From: an uncultured Collinsella sp.
GTDB lineage: Bacteria > Actinomycetota > Coriobacteriia > Coriobacteriales > Coriobacteriaceae
Direction: 5' to 3'
Assembly (NCBI GenBank): GCA_900547855.1
Contig: URIK01000018.1
Location: forward strand, 1 to 18,245
DNA length: 18,245 nucleotides
Position 1 is the first letter of the stretch. Each line of letters begins with the position of its first letter. Below are positions 1 to 8,111 of the stretch, piece after piece. A program made the translations under genes and the position numbers. The notes beneath the pieces are model-generated. The model saw only the letters and a program-made list of their open reading frames with translations, was not told the DNA's origin and made no database searches.

Positions 1-1
1 C

Positions 2-46
2 GAGGCCGAGCGCAAAATGGATTCTAAAAAACACCTTGCCAAATAG
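2..46 (+). CDS. possible 3' end of an upstream gene (partial)
   Basis: From base 2 the frame reads EAERKMDSKKHLAK and then a TAG stop at 44-46. The composition (Lys, Glu, Ala) looks like a soluble protein tail. If real, this gene enters from outside the window and converges on the glycyl-radical gene. The stretch is too short to assign a family and could be chance. Confidence 0.3.
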   Translation, partial: EAERKMDSKKHLAK

Positions 47-59
47 GAGCGTCAGGACG

Positions 60-100
60 CAAAGAGGCTCGCCGCACGAAGTGCGCAGCGAGCCTCTTTG
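60..100. terminator. strong hairpin between convergent units
   Basis: Bases 60-72 pair perfectly with 88-100 (13 bp). An inner 5-bp stem, 73-77 with 81-85, closes a GAA loop, with a two-base bulge at 86-87. No T-run follows directly on either strand, so it is not a textbook intrinsic terminator. It lies between the possible plus-strand tail ending at 46 and the minus-strand gene ending at 278, so a bidirectional termination or transcript-end role is likely. Confidence 0.4.
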
Positions 101-136
101 CATGTCCGAGGACACCAATTTAATTTAGCGTGGTTC

Positions 137-282
137 CCTAAAGGACGACAACGCAGGAGACCCGGCAAGGCCGGGAGCACTTTGTCTCGCAAACATTCCG
201 CAGCCGCGAAGCGGCGAGGACGTTTGAGAGGCAAAGTGCGTAGGCCTTACCGGGTCTCCGGTGGGAGTTGAGTCCCTTTAGA
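137..282. repeat. long imperfect inverted repeat downstream of the glycyl-radical gene
   Basis: Bases 156-172 pair with 243-259 with one C/A mismatch, which becomes a U-G pair in minus-strand RNA. Bases 177-184 pair with 232-239, 190-194 with 222-226, and 203-207 with 211-215 around a GAA loop. Outside the core, a CTAAAGG-type sequence recurs inverted at both ends. The structure begins at the stop codon of the 278-529 gene. It could be a 3'-end stabiliser or terminator, or a degenerate miniature inverted-repeat element. No open reading frame or T-tract supports one choice. Confidence 0.5.
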
Positions 283-529
283 ACTTGTCGTGGAAGGTAC
301 GCGCAATGACCTCGTCCTGCTGCTCCTTGGTGAGCGTGTGGAAGTTCACGGCATAGCCGGAAACGCGGATGGTCAGCTGCGGGTACTTCTCGGGGTGAGC
401 CTGAGCGTCGAGCAGCGTCTCACGGTTGAAGACGTTGACGTTCAGGTGGTGGCCACCCTTCTCGGCGTAAGCGTCGAGCATGTGGACCAGGTTATCGGCC
501 TGAGCCTCGGAAACTTCAGAAACCTTCAT
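278..529 (-). CDS. grcA: stand-alone glycyl-radical domain protein (C-terminal piece of pyruvate formate-lyase)
   Basis: This 83-residue protein is equivalent to the last ~75-80 residues of a full-length PflB. It contains HLNVNVFNRE, PEKYPQLTIRVSGYAV and LTKEQQDEVIARTF. Gly58 in RVSGYAV is the residue that would carry the radical after activation by the S-adenosylmethionine-dependent activating enzyme. The start is an ATG preceded by AAGGAG at good distance. It lies 85 bp downstream of the catalytic body, which lacks exactly this domain. In E. coli, GrcA/YfiD is a spare radical domain that rescues oxygen-damaged PflB. Here the piece should be essential for the enzyme rather than spare, because the neighbouring large subunit has no radical glycine of its own. 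The symbol follows the GrcA family; functionally it is the small subunit of a split enzyme. Confidence 0.9.
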   Translation of the reverse strand: MKVSEVSEAQADNLVHMLDAYAEKGGHHLNVNVFNRETLLDAQAHPEKYPQLTIRVSGYAVNFHTLTKEQQDEVIARTFHDKF

Positions 530-552
530 AATGTGTCTCCTTCGATTAATAG

Positions 553-572
553 GCGCCGGCCGAAACCGGCGC
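553..572. promoter_or_regulatory. GC hairpin between pflB body and radical-domain gene
   Basis: GCGCCGG (553-559) pairs with CCGGCGC (566-572) around a six-base loop. In minus-strand RNA it sits about 23 bases upstream of the ATG of the radical-domain gene, just ahead of its ribosome-binding site. There is no T-run. It could set the stability or translation ratio of the two subunits. Confidence 0.5.
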
Positions 573-588
573 GCTAATCAGTAATCGT

Positions 589-613
589 TATTGTTAGTAT
601 AGCACTAACAATA
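589..613. promoter_or_regulatory. AT-rich hairpin at the pflB stop codon
   Basis: Bases 589-598 pair with 604-613 (10 bp, five-base loop 599-603), starting directly after the TAA of the large subunit on the minus strand. With the GC hairpin at 553-572 it fills most of the 85-bp gap. It may protect the 3' end of the upstream message or partly terminate transcription, but there is no U-tract. Confidence 0.45.
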
Positions 614-614
614 G

Positions 615-2666
<2,052 letters not shown>

Positions 2667-2895
2667 TGTGTAACCACGCTCCTAGTTACGTGTAATGCGG
2701 CGCTCTCTCACACCGCTGCTTATTGAATTCTTGAATTTTCGGCTTGCACTACCGGCTTCATTCGCCTTCCGTCGCGCGTTAGCACAAGGAAAACGTTTGT
2801 CCACCTTGGAACTGCAACCCAAAACCCAAGATTTCACCCGTTTGAGAAGGATAACATAGCGACCCCCTTCATCTGGGCTGTTATATGTTTCTTTT
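2667..2895 (-). promoter_or_regulatory. long 5' leader of the pfl transcript
   Basis: About 220 bases separate the best promoter candidate from the pflB ATG. I see no convincing coding sequence. The minus-strand frame that starts with GTG at 2960 has no recognisable family and overlaps the promoter candidate. A leader this long leaves room for post-transcriptional control, but I could not identify a known riboswitch. Confidence 0.35.
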
Positions 2896-2923
2896 TTTAT
2901 ATCATAAGGGCGTTTTTTACAAA
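2896..2923 (-). promoter_or_regulatory. pflB: candidate pflB promoter
   Basis: On the minus strand, TTTGTA (2918-2923) is followed after 16 bases by TATAAA (2896-2901), in an AT-rich block that stands out from the GC-rich surroundings. The expected start of transcription is near 2889. Confidence 0.4.
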
Positions 2924-2941
2924 CCCGCAGGAAATGCGAGC

Positions 2942-2960
2942 GTGAACAACTACCGTTCAC
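2942..2960. promoter_or_regulatory. dyad GTGAAC-N7-GTTCAC, candidate activator site for pflB
   Basis: Two perfect 6-bp inverted half-sites are separated by seven bases. The centre (2951) is about 62 bp upstream of the predicted pflB start of transcription, the classic position for a class I activator. pfl genes are commonly controlled by oxygen- or redox-sensing regulators. The half-site matches neither the FNR nor the Rex consensus, so the protein is unknown. Confidence 0.4.
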
Positions 2961-3046
2961 CGATTTGTTTGGTTTTTTTCCTTGCCTTTATACGTCCGTC
3001 ACTCTAGCTGTTATGCCAGCTTTACCAGGATAAAGTGTCCCAGGGA

Positions 3047-3095
3047 CCCTTCAGAAACTGAAGGGCGGCCACGGGATTTCCCCCGCGGCCGCCCT
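3047..3095 (-). terminator. overlapping hairpins downstream of kdgT
   Basis: Bases 3062-3075 pair with 3082-3095 (14 pairs, loop of six). The single A/C mismatch on the plus strand is a U-G pair in minus-strand RNA. A second stem, 3047-3054 with 3058-3065, shares four bases with it, so the two are mutually exclusive. They lie 40-90 bp after the transporter stop. No clear U-run follows on the minus strand; on the plus strand TTTTTT comes 13 bases later. Confidence 0.5.
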
Positions 3096-3134
3096 GTGGC
3101 GTGGCTATTTTTTAGCTTTGATTGCCGCTTGGCA

Positions 3135-4150
3135 TTAGGCGGCTGCGGAGGCCTTGTCGGTCGTTGCCTTGCCGTTGCTCTGCTGGCCCTCAAAATGCTT
3201 GTAGCACCAGCTGGTAACGAGCGGGGTCAAAATGGCCGTCACGATAGCGCATGCTGCAACCTGCGCCGTAGCCGTCGCGAGCACGGCGCCACCGTACATG
3301 GCCGCGTTGACGCTCGCCATGGCGGCAGGCGTGGCCACATTGGCTCCGGCGCAGCTCGAAATGGCGCACCTGCGACACCCGTGCCACCCGTGAGCTTATC
3401 GACCGCGATGACGGGAATTGCAAAGACCACCGAGCAGATCACGCCGAGCAGAATACCGGGGAGACCACCATTAATGAGCTGGCCAAAGGTCATGGTCGAG
3501 CCCATGGCAAAGAAGACGAGCACGATGATGGCGGAAAGCGCAGGAGCCATCATCTTTTTAAAGCTGGGGAACAGGTTGCCCAGGATAATACCGACGACGA
3601 TCGGCAGGATGGCGCCCACGAGCGACCAGCCAATCGGAGCCTGACCGGCGGCGCCGAGCACGATCATAGTAACCGGAGGGCCGACAACGAGCGTGGTGAT
3701 GGCGACGGCGCCACGCTCGGCCTCGTTGCCCATGGTGCCCATCAGTCCAGCGTACATAGCGTTGTTGGCACCCGTGCAAGCGGCCAGCATCACCATGGCA
3801 GAGATGCCAAACAAGTTGTCGTTGAACACATAAAGGATGAGCAGCGACACGGCAACGACCACGATTTGCTTGACGGCAATGATAATGGCGCCGCGGGCAG
3901 CGGCGGCAGGAGCGCTCTTAAACGAAATCGTCGTACCGACGATGAGCAAAAAGGCGCCAACAAGCGGGCCTGCGCCCTGCTGGGTCATGCCGAGCGTAAA
4001 GCTACCGAGCGTTTTAAACAGGTCGGGGAATAGCGTGTTGAGCAGGCAGCCCAACAGAAGCGGCACCAAGATATTGGCGCCCGGGATGGTGGACATCTTA
4101 AAGAACGGCTCTTTTGTTGCCGGCGCCTCCACCGCAGTCGATTCACTCAT
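3135..4150 (-). pseudogene. kdgT: 2-keto-3-deoxygluconate permease, KdgT family, frameshifted
   Basis: Two frames together make one KdgT-type transporter of about 338 residues, near the usual length, which would import 2-keto-3-deoxygluconate with protons. The first frame (start ATG at 4150, AAGGAG six bases upstream) has multiple hydrophobic segments, PGANILVPLLLG near the start, and TGANNAMYAGLMG. At 3363-3370 it loses homology after DKLTGGTGVAG. The conserved continuation, AISSCAGANVATPAAM, resumes in another frame and runs to a TAA at 3135-3137, including a hydrophobic last helix. Restoring the frame needs one added base or two removed. No homopolymer or slippery heptamer lies at the junction. 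It may be a recent loss of function or a base-calling error. The dehydrogenase upstream probably belongs to the same hexuronate-derived sugar-acid pathway. Confidence 0.8.
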
Positions 4151-4199
4151 TTATATCTCCTTTTGATGCGTGCCGCACGCGGCCGCACGCTCCTTTGTC

Positions 4200-4239
4200 A
4201 GAAAGAAGGCGACGGTCCCGAGTCGCAGGAGCCGTCGCC
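4200..4239 (-). terminator. intercistronic terminator or attenuator between the dehydrogenase and kdgT
   Basis: On the minus strand GGCGACGG (4232-4239) pairs with CCGTCGCC (4208-4215), with additional pairing in the loop, followed by TTCTTTCT at 4200-4207. It begins about 20 bases after the dehydrogenase stop. It should partly terminate and lower kdgT expression relative to the dehydrogenase. Confidence 0.6.
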
Positions 4240-4258
4240 GAATAATCGTCGCGGGGTA

Positions 4259-5008
4259 TTACCCGTCCAGAACGATGCCACCGTCGCAGTCACCGATCTC
4301 GCCGTTTACGAAGCTGGCAAGGTCGGAAGCGAAGAACAGCACCATCTGTGCAGGCTCGCTGGCCTGGGCGGCGCGGCCCAGAGGGATACCGTTAATGATG
4401 CGCTGAGAGTTCTCGTCAGAAAGAATCGAGGTCATATCGGTCAACGTGAGCGACGGGCATACAGCGTTGCAGCGGACGCCAAACTTGCCGCCTTCCTTGG
4501 CGACTGCCTTGGTTAGACCGTTAACACCTGCTTTGGAGCTGGCGTAGGCAGCGGTGCCGAGCAGGCCACCACCGATCTTGCCCGCAACGGAACTCACGTT
4601 GACGATAGTGCCGGCATGGGCCGCCTTAAAGTGCGGGTACACGGCATTCATCATAGTGAAGGTACCGTTGAGGTTGATGTCGATGGTGCGACGCCACTCG
4701 GTGTCATCGATCTCGTCGAACTTCTTGGTGCTGATAACGCCAGCGCAGTTAATCAGGATGTTGGTTTGCGGCAGGTCCGTAAAAATCTGCTCGACGGTCT
4801 CGCGCGCCTTGGGTGCATCGGCAACATCGAGCTGGTAGAACTTGTTGCCCTCGCCAAGCTCGGCCACCGCGGCCTCGCCCTTAGCAGCGTTCCTTGCGAT
4901 GAGCGCGACGTGTCCGCCGCCCGCGACGATGCCCTTGGCGATCTCGAGGCCAATGCCCTGAGTGCCGCCCGTGACAATCGCGGTCTTGCCCGTGAAGTCA
5001 AATGCCAT
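4259..5008 (-). CDS. short-chain dehydrogenase/reductase, sugar-acid type
   Basis: A classical 249-residue SDR. The NAD(P) loop is TGGTQGIG (residues 13-20), an NCAG motif follows at 87-90, and the catalytic residues are Asn112, Ser140, Tyr155 and Lys159 (YASSK). I start at the ATG at 5008, preceded by a GGGGGA/GGAG-rich stretch. The frame stays open to 5125, but the extra 39 residues are not SDR-like and overlap a TATAAT box. The adjacent KdgT-family permease suggests oxidation or reduction of a keto-deoxy sugar acid, as in KduD (2-dehydro-3-deoxy-D-gluconate 5-dehydrogenase) or gluconate 5-dehydrogenase. SDR substrate cannot be read from sequence, so I leave the symbol blank. The protein should be cytoplasmic. 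Confidence 0.85.
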   Translation of the reverse strand: MAFDFTGKTAIVTGGTQGIGLEIAKGIVAGGGHVALIARNAAKGEAAVAELGEGNKFYQLDVADAPKARETVEQIFTDLPQTNILINCAGVISTKKFDEIDDTEWRRTIDINLNGTFTMMNAVYPHFKAAHAGTIVNVSSVAGKIGGGLLGTAAYASSKAGVNGLTKAVAKEGGKFGVRCNAVCPSLTLTDMTSILSDENSQRIINGIPLGRAAQASEPAQMVLFFASDLASFVNGEIGDCDGGIVLDG

Positions 5009-5069
5009 GACTCCATCCCCCTTTATGTAAGGTGTCTCCTTGCGGGAAGTTGGAGCATCGCACGTGGCG

Positions 5070-5075
5070 ATTATA
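5070..5075 (-). promoter_or_regulatory. TATAAT -10 box for the dehydrogenase-kdgT unit
   Basis: A consensus TATAAT lies on the minus strand 61 bp upstream of the dehydrogenase ATG. No good -35 lies 16-18 bp upstream; TTGTCA occurs 22 bp away, which is too far. An activator may be needed. Confidence 0.4.
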
Positions 5076-5167
5076 TGAGTCCCAGTCGTCATGGTGGTGA
5101 CAACCCCTCGCCTAACCGCGTGCATAATAGTTCTTTGAAACGCTACAATTATTGAATGATTTTAAGT

Positions 5168-5214
5168 CTTAATACGCTCTTAATATTGACTGGCAGTCAA
5201 GTAGATTTTTAAAA
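5168..5214 (+). promoter_or_regulatory. efflux-operon promoter with a 15-bp palindromic operator
   Basis: TTGACTGGCAGTCAA (5186-5200) is a perfect palindrome around a central G. Its left half is a near-consensus -35 (TTGACT), and TTAAAA (5209-5214) is a possible -10 after 17 bases. A regulator bound here would block RNA polymerase. The next gene encodes a MarR repressor, which typically binds such palindromes in its own promoter. Just upstream, CTTAATA occurs twice (5168-5174 and 5179-5185), exactly 11 bp apart, about one helical turn. Confidence 0.65.
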
Positions 5215-5258
5215 CATGCCTCAAAATCTGCCGATTAGGGTGTGCGTACGTGGGTATC

Positions 5259-5307
5259 ATCTTTCACCGAAAATAGTTTCTAGTGTTAGGGGTTTTCGGT
5301 GGAAGAT
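5259..5307 (+). promoter_or_regulatory. hairpin enclosing the marR ribosome-binding site and start codon
   Basis: Bases 5259-5273 pair with 5293-5307: 15 consecutive RNA pairs, one of them U-G. The 19-base loop ends with the Shine-Dalgarno sequence AGGGG (5288-5292). The GTG start (5299-5301) is inside the 3' arm. Folded, it should hinder initiation of the regulator. Confidence 0.65.
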
Positions 5308-5748
5308 ACCGATTTCCATGAGCTTGGGCGTCAGCTCCTTACCGAGTTTGGCGGCATTCACCAGCGCGTTTCGCGCTTTGTGGACAAAGCTCTCAGCGGC
5401 GAGATGGCTGTCATGCGCGCCCTTATGCTCGCTGGCGGTTCGCTCACGCCGAGCGAACTCGCTGATCGCGCCTGGGTCTCGAACGCCCGCATTGCCAATA
5501 TCCTACGCGCTCTCGAAGCCAAGGGCTGGGTTGAGCGTGAGCACTCAAAGACCGACCGTCGTCGCGTACACGTCATAGTGACCGACAAGGGATTCCAGGA
5601 TCTCGAAATCAAACGCCGGGAATTCGAGGAGCGCACCGCGGCTTTCCTCGAGCAGCTCGGCGAAACAGATACCCAAGAGATGGTGCGCCTTCTAAGACGT
5701 GCCAACGAAATTATCGACCGCAATCAAGAAAGGAGAGATGCCGAGTGA
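5299..5748 (+). CDS. MarR-family transcriptional regulator of the efflux operon
   Basis: A 149-residue winged-helix protein. After an N-terminal helix, the DNA-binding core covers roughly residues 40-100: LTPSELADRAWVSNARIANILRALEAKGWVEREHSKTDRRRVHVIVTD. The D-x-R-R-x-x-V wing motif is diagnostic of MarR proteins, which bind as dimers and release DNA on sensing a small molecule. GTG at 5299 is the first usable start, because an in-frame TAG lies at 5287-5289, and AGGGG is six bases upstream. The stop overlaps the GTG of the next gene by four bases (GTGA), so translation is coupled to the exporter. The promoter palindrome suggests autorepression. Related MarR genes precede LmrCD- or BmrCD-like exporters in other Gram-positive bacteria. 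Confidence 0.9.
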   Translation: MEDTDFHELGRQLLTEFGGIHQRVSRFVDKALSGEMAVMRALMLAGGSLTPSELADRAWVSNARIANILRALEAKGWVEREHSKTDRRRVHVIVTDKGFQDLEIKRREFEERTAAFLEQLGETDTQEMVRLLRRANEIIDRNQERRDAE

Positions 5749-8111
5749 GGATTCTCAAGCTCTTTAAAAAGCATGTCCTGGCACTGTTCGCAGCGATCGT
5801 ACTTATCGTAATCAGCTGCAACGCCGATCTGGCGCTGCCTACCTATATGAGCGACATCGTCGACGTGGGCGTGCAGCAAGGCGGCATCGCCTCGCCCGTG
5901 CCCGACACCATTCGCGCCGAATCGCTCGACGACCTCGAACTCTTTATGAGCACCAAGGACGCCAAAGCTGTGGAGGCCGTGTTTAGCAAGGCTGACAAAA
6001 ACGGTATTCGAACTTACAAGGGCACCGAGGAAGAGCGTGCCGATGGAGGCAAGATTGCCGACATTATGAGCCTGCCCGAGACTGTCGTCCTTTCGCTCAA
6101 CCAGGGCATCGACGCCAACTCCATGGGCGACATGACTGGCACGTCCGGCGAGAAAGACAGCGACGCCGCTCAGGCCATGCCCACCCCCGAGCAGATGGCG
6201 GCGATGACGCCCGAGCAGCTCGCCGAGATGCAGCAGAAGGCCGCAGCGGCGCAGAACATGCAAAAGCAGATTGATGCCGACGGTGGTAAGATCACCATGA
6301 AGGGCCTGCGTCTAGGCGTTGAAGGCGGCCTAATCGACCAGGGCAAGCTCGTCGAGGGCGCCAACGATATGGCGGACAAAATGGGCTCCATGTCGGGCTC
6401 CATCGTGACCCAACGCGCCGTGAGCTATGTGCAGGACGAGTACAAGGCGCAGGGCATCGACCCCGCCGACGTGCAGAACGCCTACCTGAGCCGCATGGCG
6501 ACCACGATGTTTGGTCTGTGCCTCGTGTCGCTGGTCGCCACCATCCTGACCGGCGCCGTGGCTTCGCGCACCGCCTGCTCCATTGCCCGCGACCTGCGCC
6601 GCGAAACCTTCAACAAGGTTATGCACTTCTCGCCGGCCGAGGTGGGCAAGTTTAGTCAGGCCTCGCTCATCACTCGCTGCACCAACGACATTCAGCAGAT
6701 TCAGATGGCCGCAACCCTGTTTATCCGCATGTGCCTGATGGCCCCCGTCATGGGCATCGTCGCCGTCATGCGCGTCCTGGCCAACCACACCGGCCTGGAG
6801 TGGACCATCGCCGTGGCCATCATCGCGGTCTCTGCCGTCGTCGGCGTGCTCATGGGCCTCACCATGCCCAAGTTCAAAAAGATGCAGGGCTTTGTGGACC
6901 GCGTGAACCTTACCGCCCGCGAACTGCTCGATGGCCTTATGCCCATCCGCTCGTTCAACCGCGAGGAGCATGAGCTCGAGCGTTTTGACACGGCTTCGCT
7001 CGACCTGATGACCACGCAGCTCTACACCAACCGCGCCATGAGCTTTATGATGCCGCTCATGATGCTGGTCATGAATTGCATCACCGTGCTTATCGTCTGG
7101 TTTGGCGCGCAGGGCGTGTCCGACGGCGTGATGCAGGTCGGCAACATGATGGCGTTTATCTCCTACACCATGCAGATCGTCATGGCGTTTATGATCCTCA
7201 CCATGGTTTCGGTCATCCTGCCCCGCGCCGAGGTCGCAGCCGAGCGCGTAGAAGAGGTCATCACTTGCCCCACGAGCATCAACGACCCTGCCTCGCCCAA
7301 ACTGCCTGCGACCAGCGCGCCGCGCGGTGAGCTGTGCTTCCGCGACGTGAGCTTCCAGTATCCCGATGCCCGCGCCGATGTCATCAGCGGCGTGAACTTC
7401 ACCACGCATGCCGGTCAGATGCTCGGCATCATTGGCTCCACGGGCTCGGGCAAATCTACGCTCGTGCAGCTGATCCCGCGCTTATACGACGTCACGGGCG
7501 GCAGCATTTCGCTCGACGGCATCGACGTGCGCGACATGACCCTTTCCGAGCTTCGCCGCCGCATTGGTTACATCCCGCAGCAGGGTCGCCTGTTCTCGGG
7601 CACCGTCGAGAGCAACCTCAAGTTTGCCGGCGACATGGTGAGCGATGATGACATGCACCGGGCGGCACGCATCGCCCAGGCCGAGGACTTTATCGCCGAG
7701 CGCGAGGGCGGCTACGACTCCCCCATCAGCCAGGGCGGTTCCAATGTTTCGGGCGGTCAGCGCCAGCGTCTGGCCATCGCCCGCGCGTTGGCCAAAAAGC
7801 CCGAGGTCGTGGTGTTCGATGACTCGTTTAGCGCCCTCGACTACAAGACCGACGCGCGTCTGCGCGAAGAGCTGGCCAAAAACGTTACCGACGCCGCACT
7901 CGTGGTCGTGGCCCAGCGCATCGCGACCATCATGCACGCCGATCAAATCATCGTGCTCGACGACGGCCACGTAGTGGGCACCGGCACGCACGAGGAGCTG
8001 CTGCGCAGCTGCCCGGCGTACCTGGAGATCGCACAGTCGCAGCTTTCCGCCGAGGAGCTGGGGCTTACCCAAGAAGAAATTACAGCCGTCATGGAAGGAG
8101 GCGAGCGCTGA
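5745..8111 (+). CDS. ABC exporter half with a degenerate ATPase site and a large extracytoplasmic insertion
   Basis: A 788-residue type I ABC exporter half-transporter: six-helix membrane domain, then an ATPase. Walker A is GSTGSGKST (564-572), the signature is VSGGQRQR, and Walker B ends in D692. The next residue, normally the catalytic Glu, is Asp693 (VVVFDDSFSALD). This is the degenerate half seen in heterodimeric exporters such as TM287/288, LmrCD and BmrCD. Between helix 1 (about 10-30) and helix 2 (about 253-275) lies an unusual segment of about 200 residues, which should face outside. It is acidic and Met/Gln-rich, with the near-repeat TPEQMAAM/TPEQLAEM. Typical half-exporters are 570-600 residues. 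The start is GTG with AAGGAG upstream and overlaps marR. Substrate unknown, probably drugs, peptides or lipids. Confidence 0.93.
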   Translation: MRILKLFKKHVLALFAAIVLIVISCNADLALPTYMSDIVDVGVQQGGIASPVPDTIRAESLDDLELFMSTKDAKAVEAVFSKADKNGIRTYKGTEEERADGGKIADIMSLPETVVLSLNQGIDANSMGDMTGTSGEKDSDAAQAMPTPEQMAAMTPEQLAEMQQKAAAAQNMQKQIDADGGKITMKGLRLGVEGGLIDQGKLVEGANDMADKMGSMSGSIVTQRAVSYVQDEYKAQGIDPADVQNAYLSRMATTMFGLCLVSLVATILTGAVASRTACSIARDLRRETFNKVMHFSPAEVGKFSQASLITRCTNDIQQIQMAATLFIRMCLMAPVMGIVAVMRVLANHTGLEWTIAVAIIAVSAVVGVLMGLTMPKFKKMQGFVDRVNLTARELLDGLMPIRSFNREEHELERFDTASLDLMTTQLYTNRAMSFMMPLMMLVMNCITVLIVWFGAQGVSDGVMQVGNMMAFISYTMQIVMAFMILTMVSVILPRAEVAAERVEEVITCPTSINDPASPKLPATSAPRGELCFRDVSFQYPDARADVISGVNFTTHAGQMLGIIGSTGSGKSTLVQLIPRLYDVTGGSISLDGIDVRDMTLSELRRRIGYIPQQGRLFSGTVESNLKFAGDMVSDDDMHRAARIAQAEDFIAEREGGYDSPISQGGSNVSGGQRQRLAIARALAKKPEVVVFDDSFSALDYKTDARLREELAKNVTDAALVVVAQRIATIMHADQIIVLDDGHVVGTGTHEELLRSCPAYLEIAQSQLSAEELGLTQEEITAVMEGGER

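Noticed and set aside
2682..2960. 92-codon minus-strand frame upstream of pflB
   Set aside because: It starts at a GTG inside the activator dyad, runs over the promoter candidate, has a Lys/Arg/Ser-rich random composition and matches no family I know.
3363..3370. Programmed ribosomal frameshift in kdgT
   Set aside because: There is no slippery heptamer, downstream pseudoknot or stop-codon context, so a mutation or sequencing error is more likely.
5009..5125. 39-residue N-terminal extension of the dehydrogenase
   Set aside because: The extra residues do not resemble the SDR fold, the TATAAT box lies within them, and a good start with a ribosome-binding site is present at 5008.
5186..5200. 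Palindrome as a TetR-family operator
   Set aside because: The symmetry would also suit TetR proteins, but no TetR gene is present and the first gene of the operon is a MarR regulator, so MarR is the simpler assignment.
6330..7409. 359-codon minus-strand frame opposite the first exporter
   Set aside because: Asp/His/Gly/Ala repeats typical of the complement of GC-rich coding DNA; conserved ABC motifs are on the other strand.
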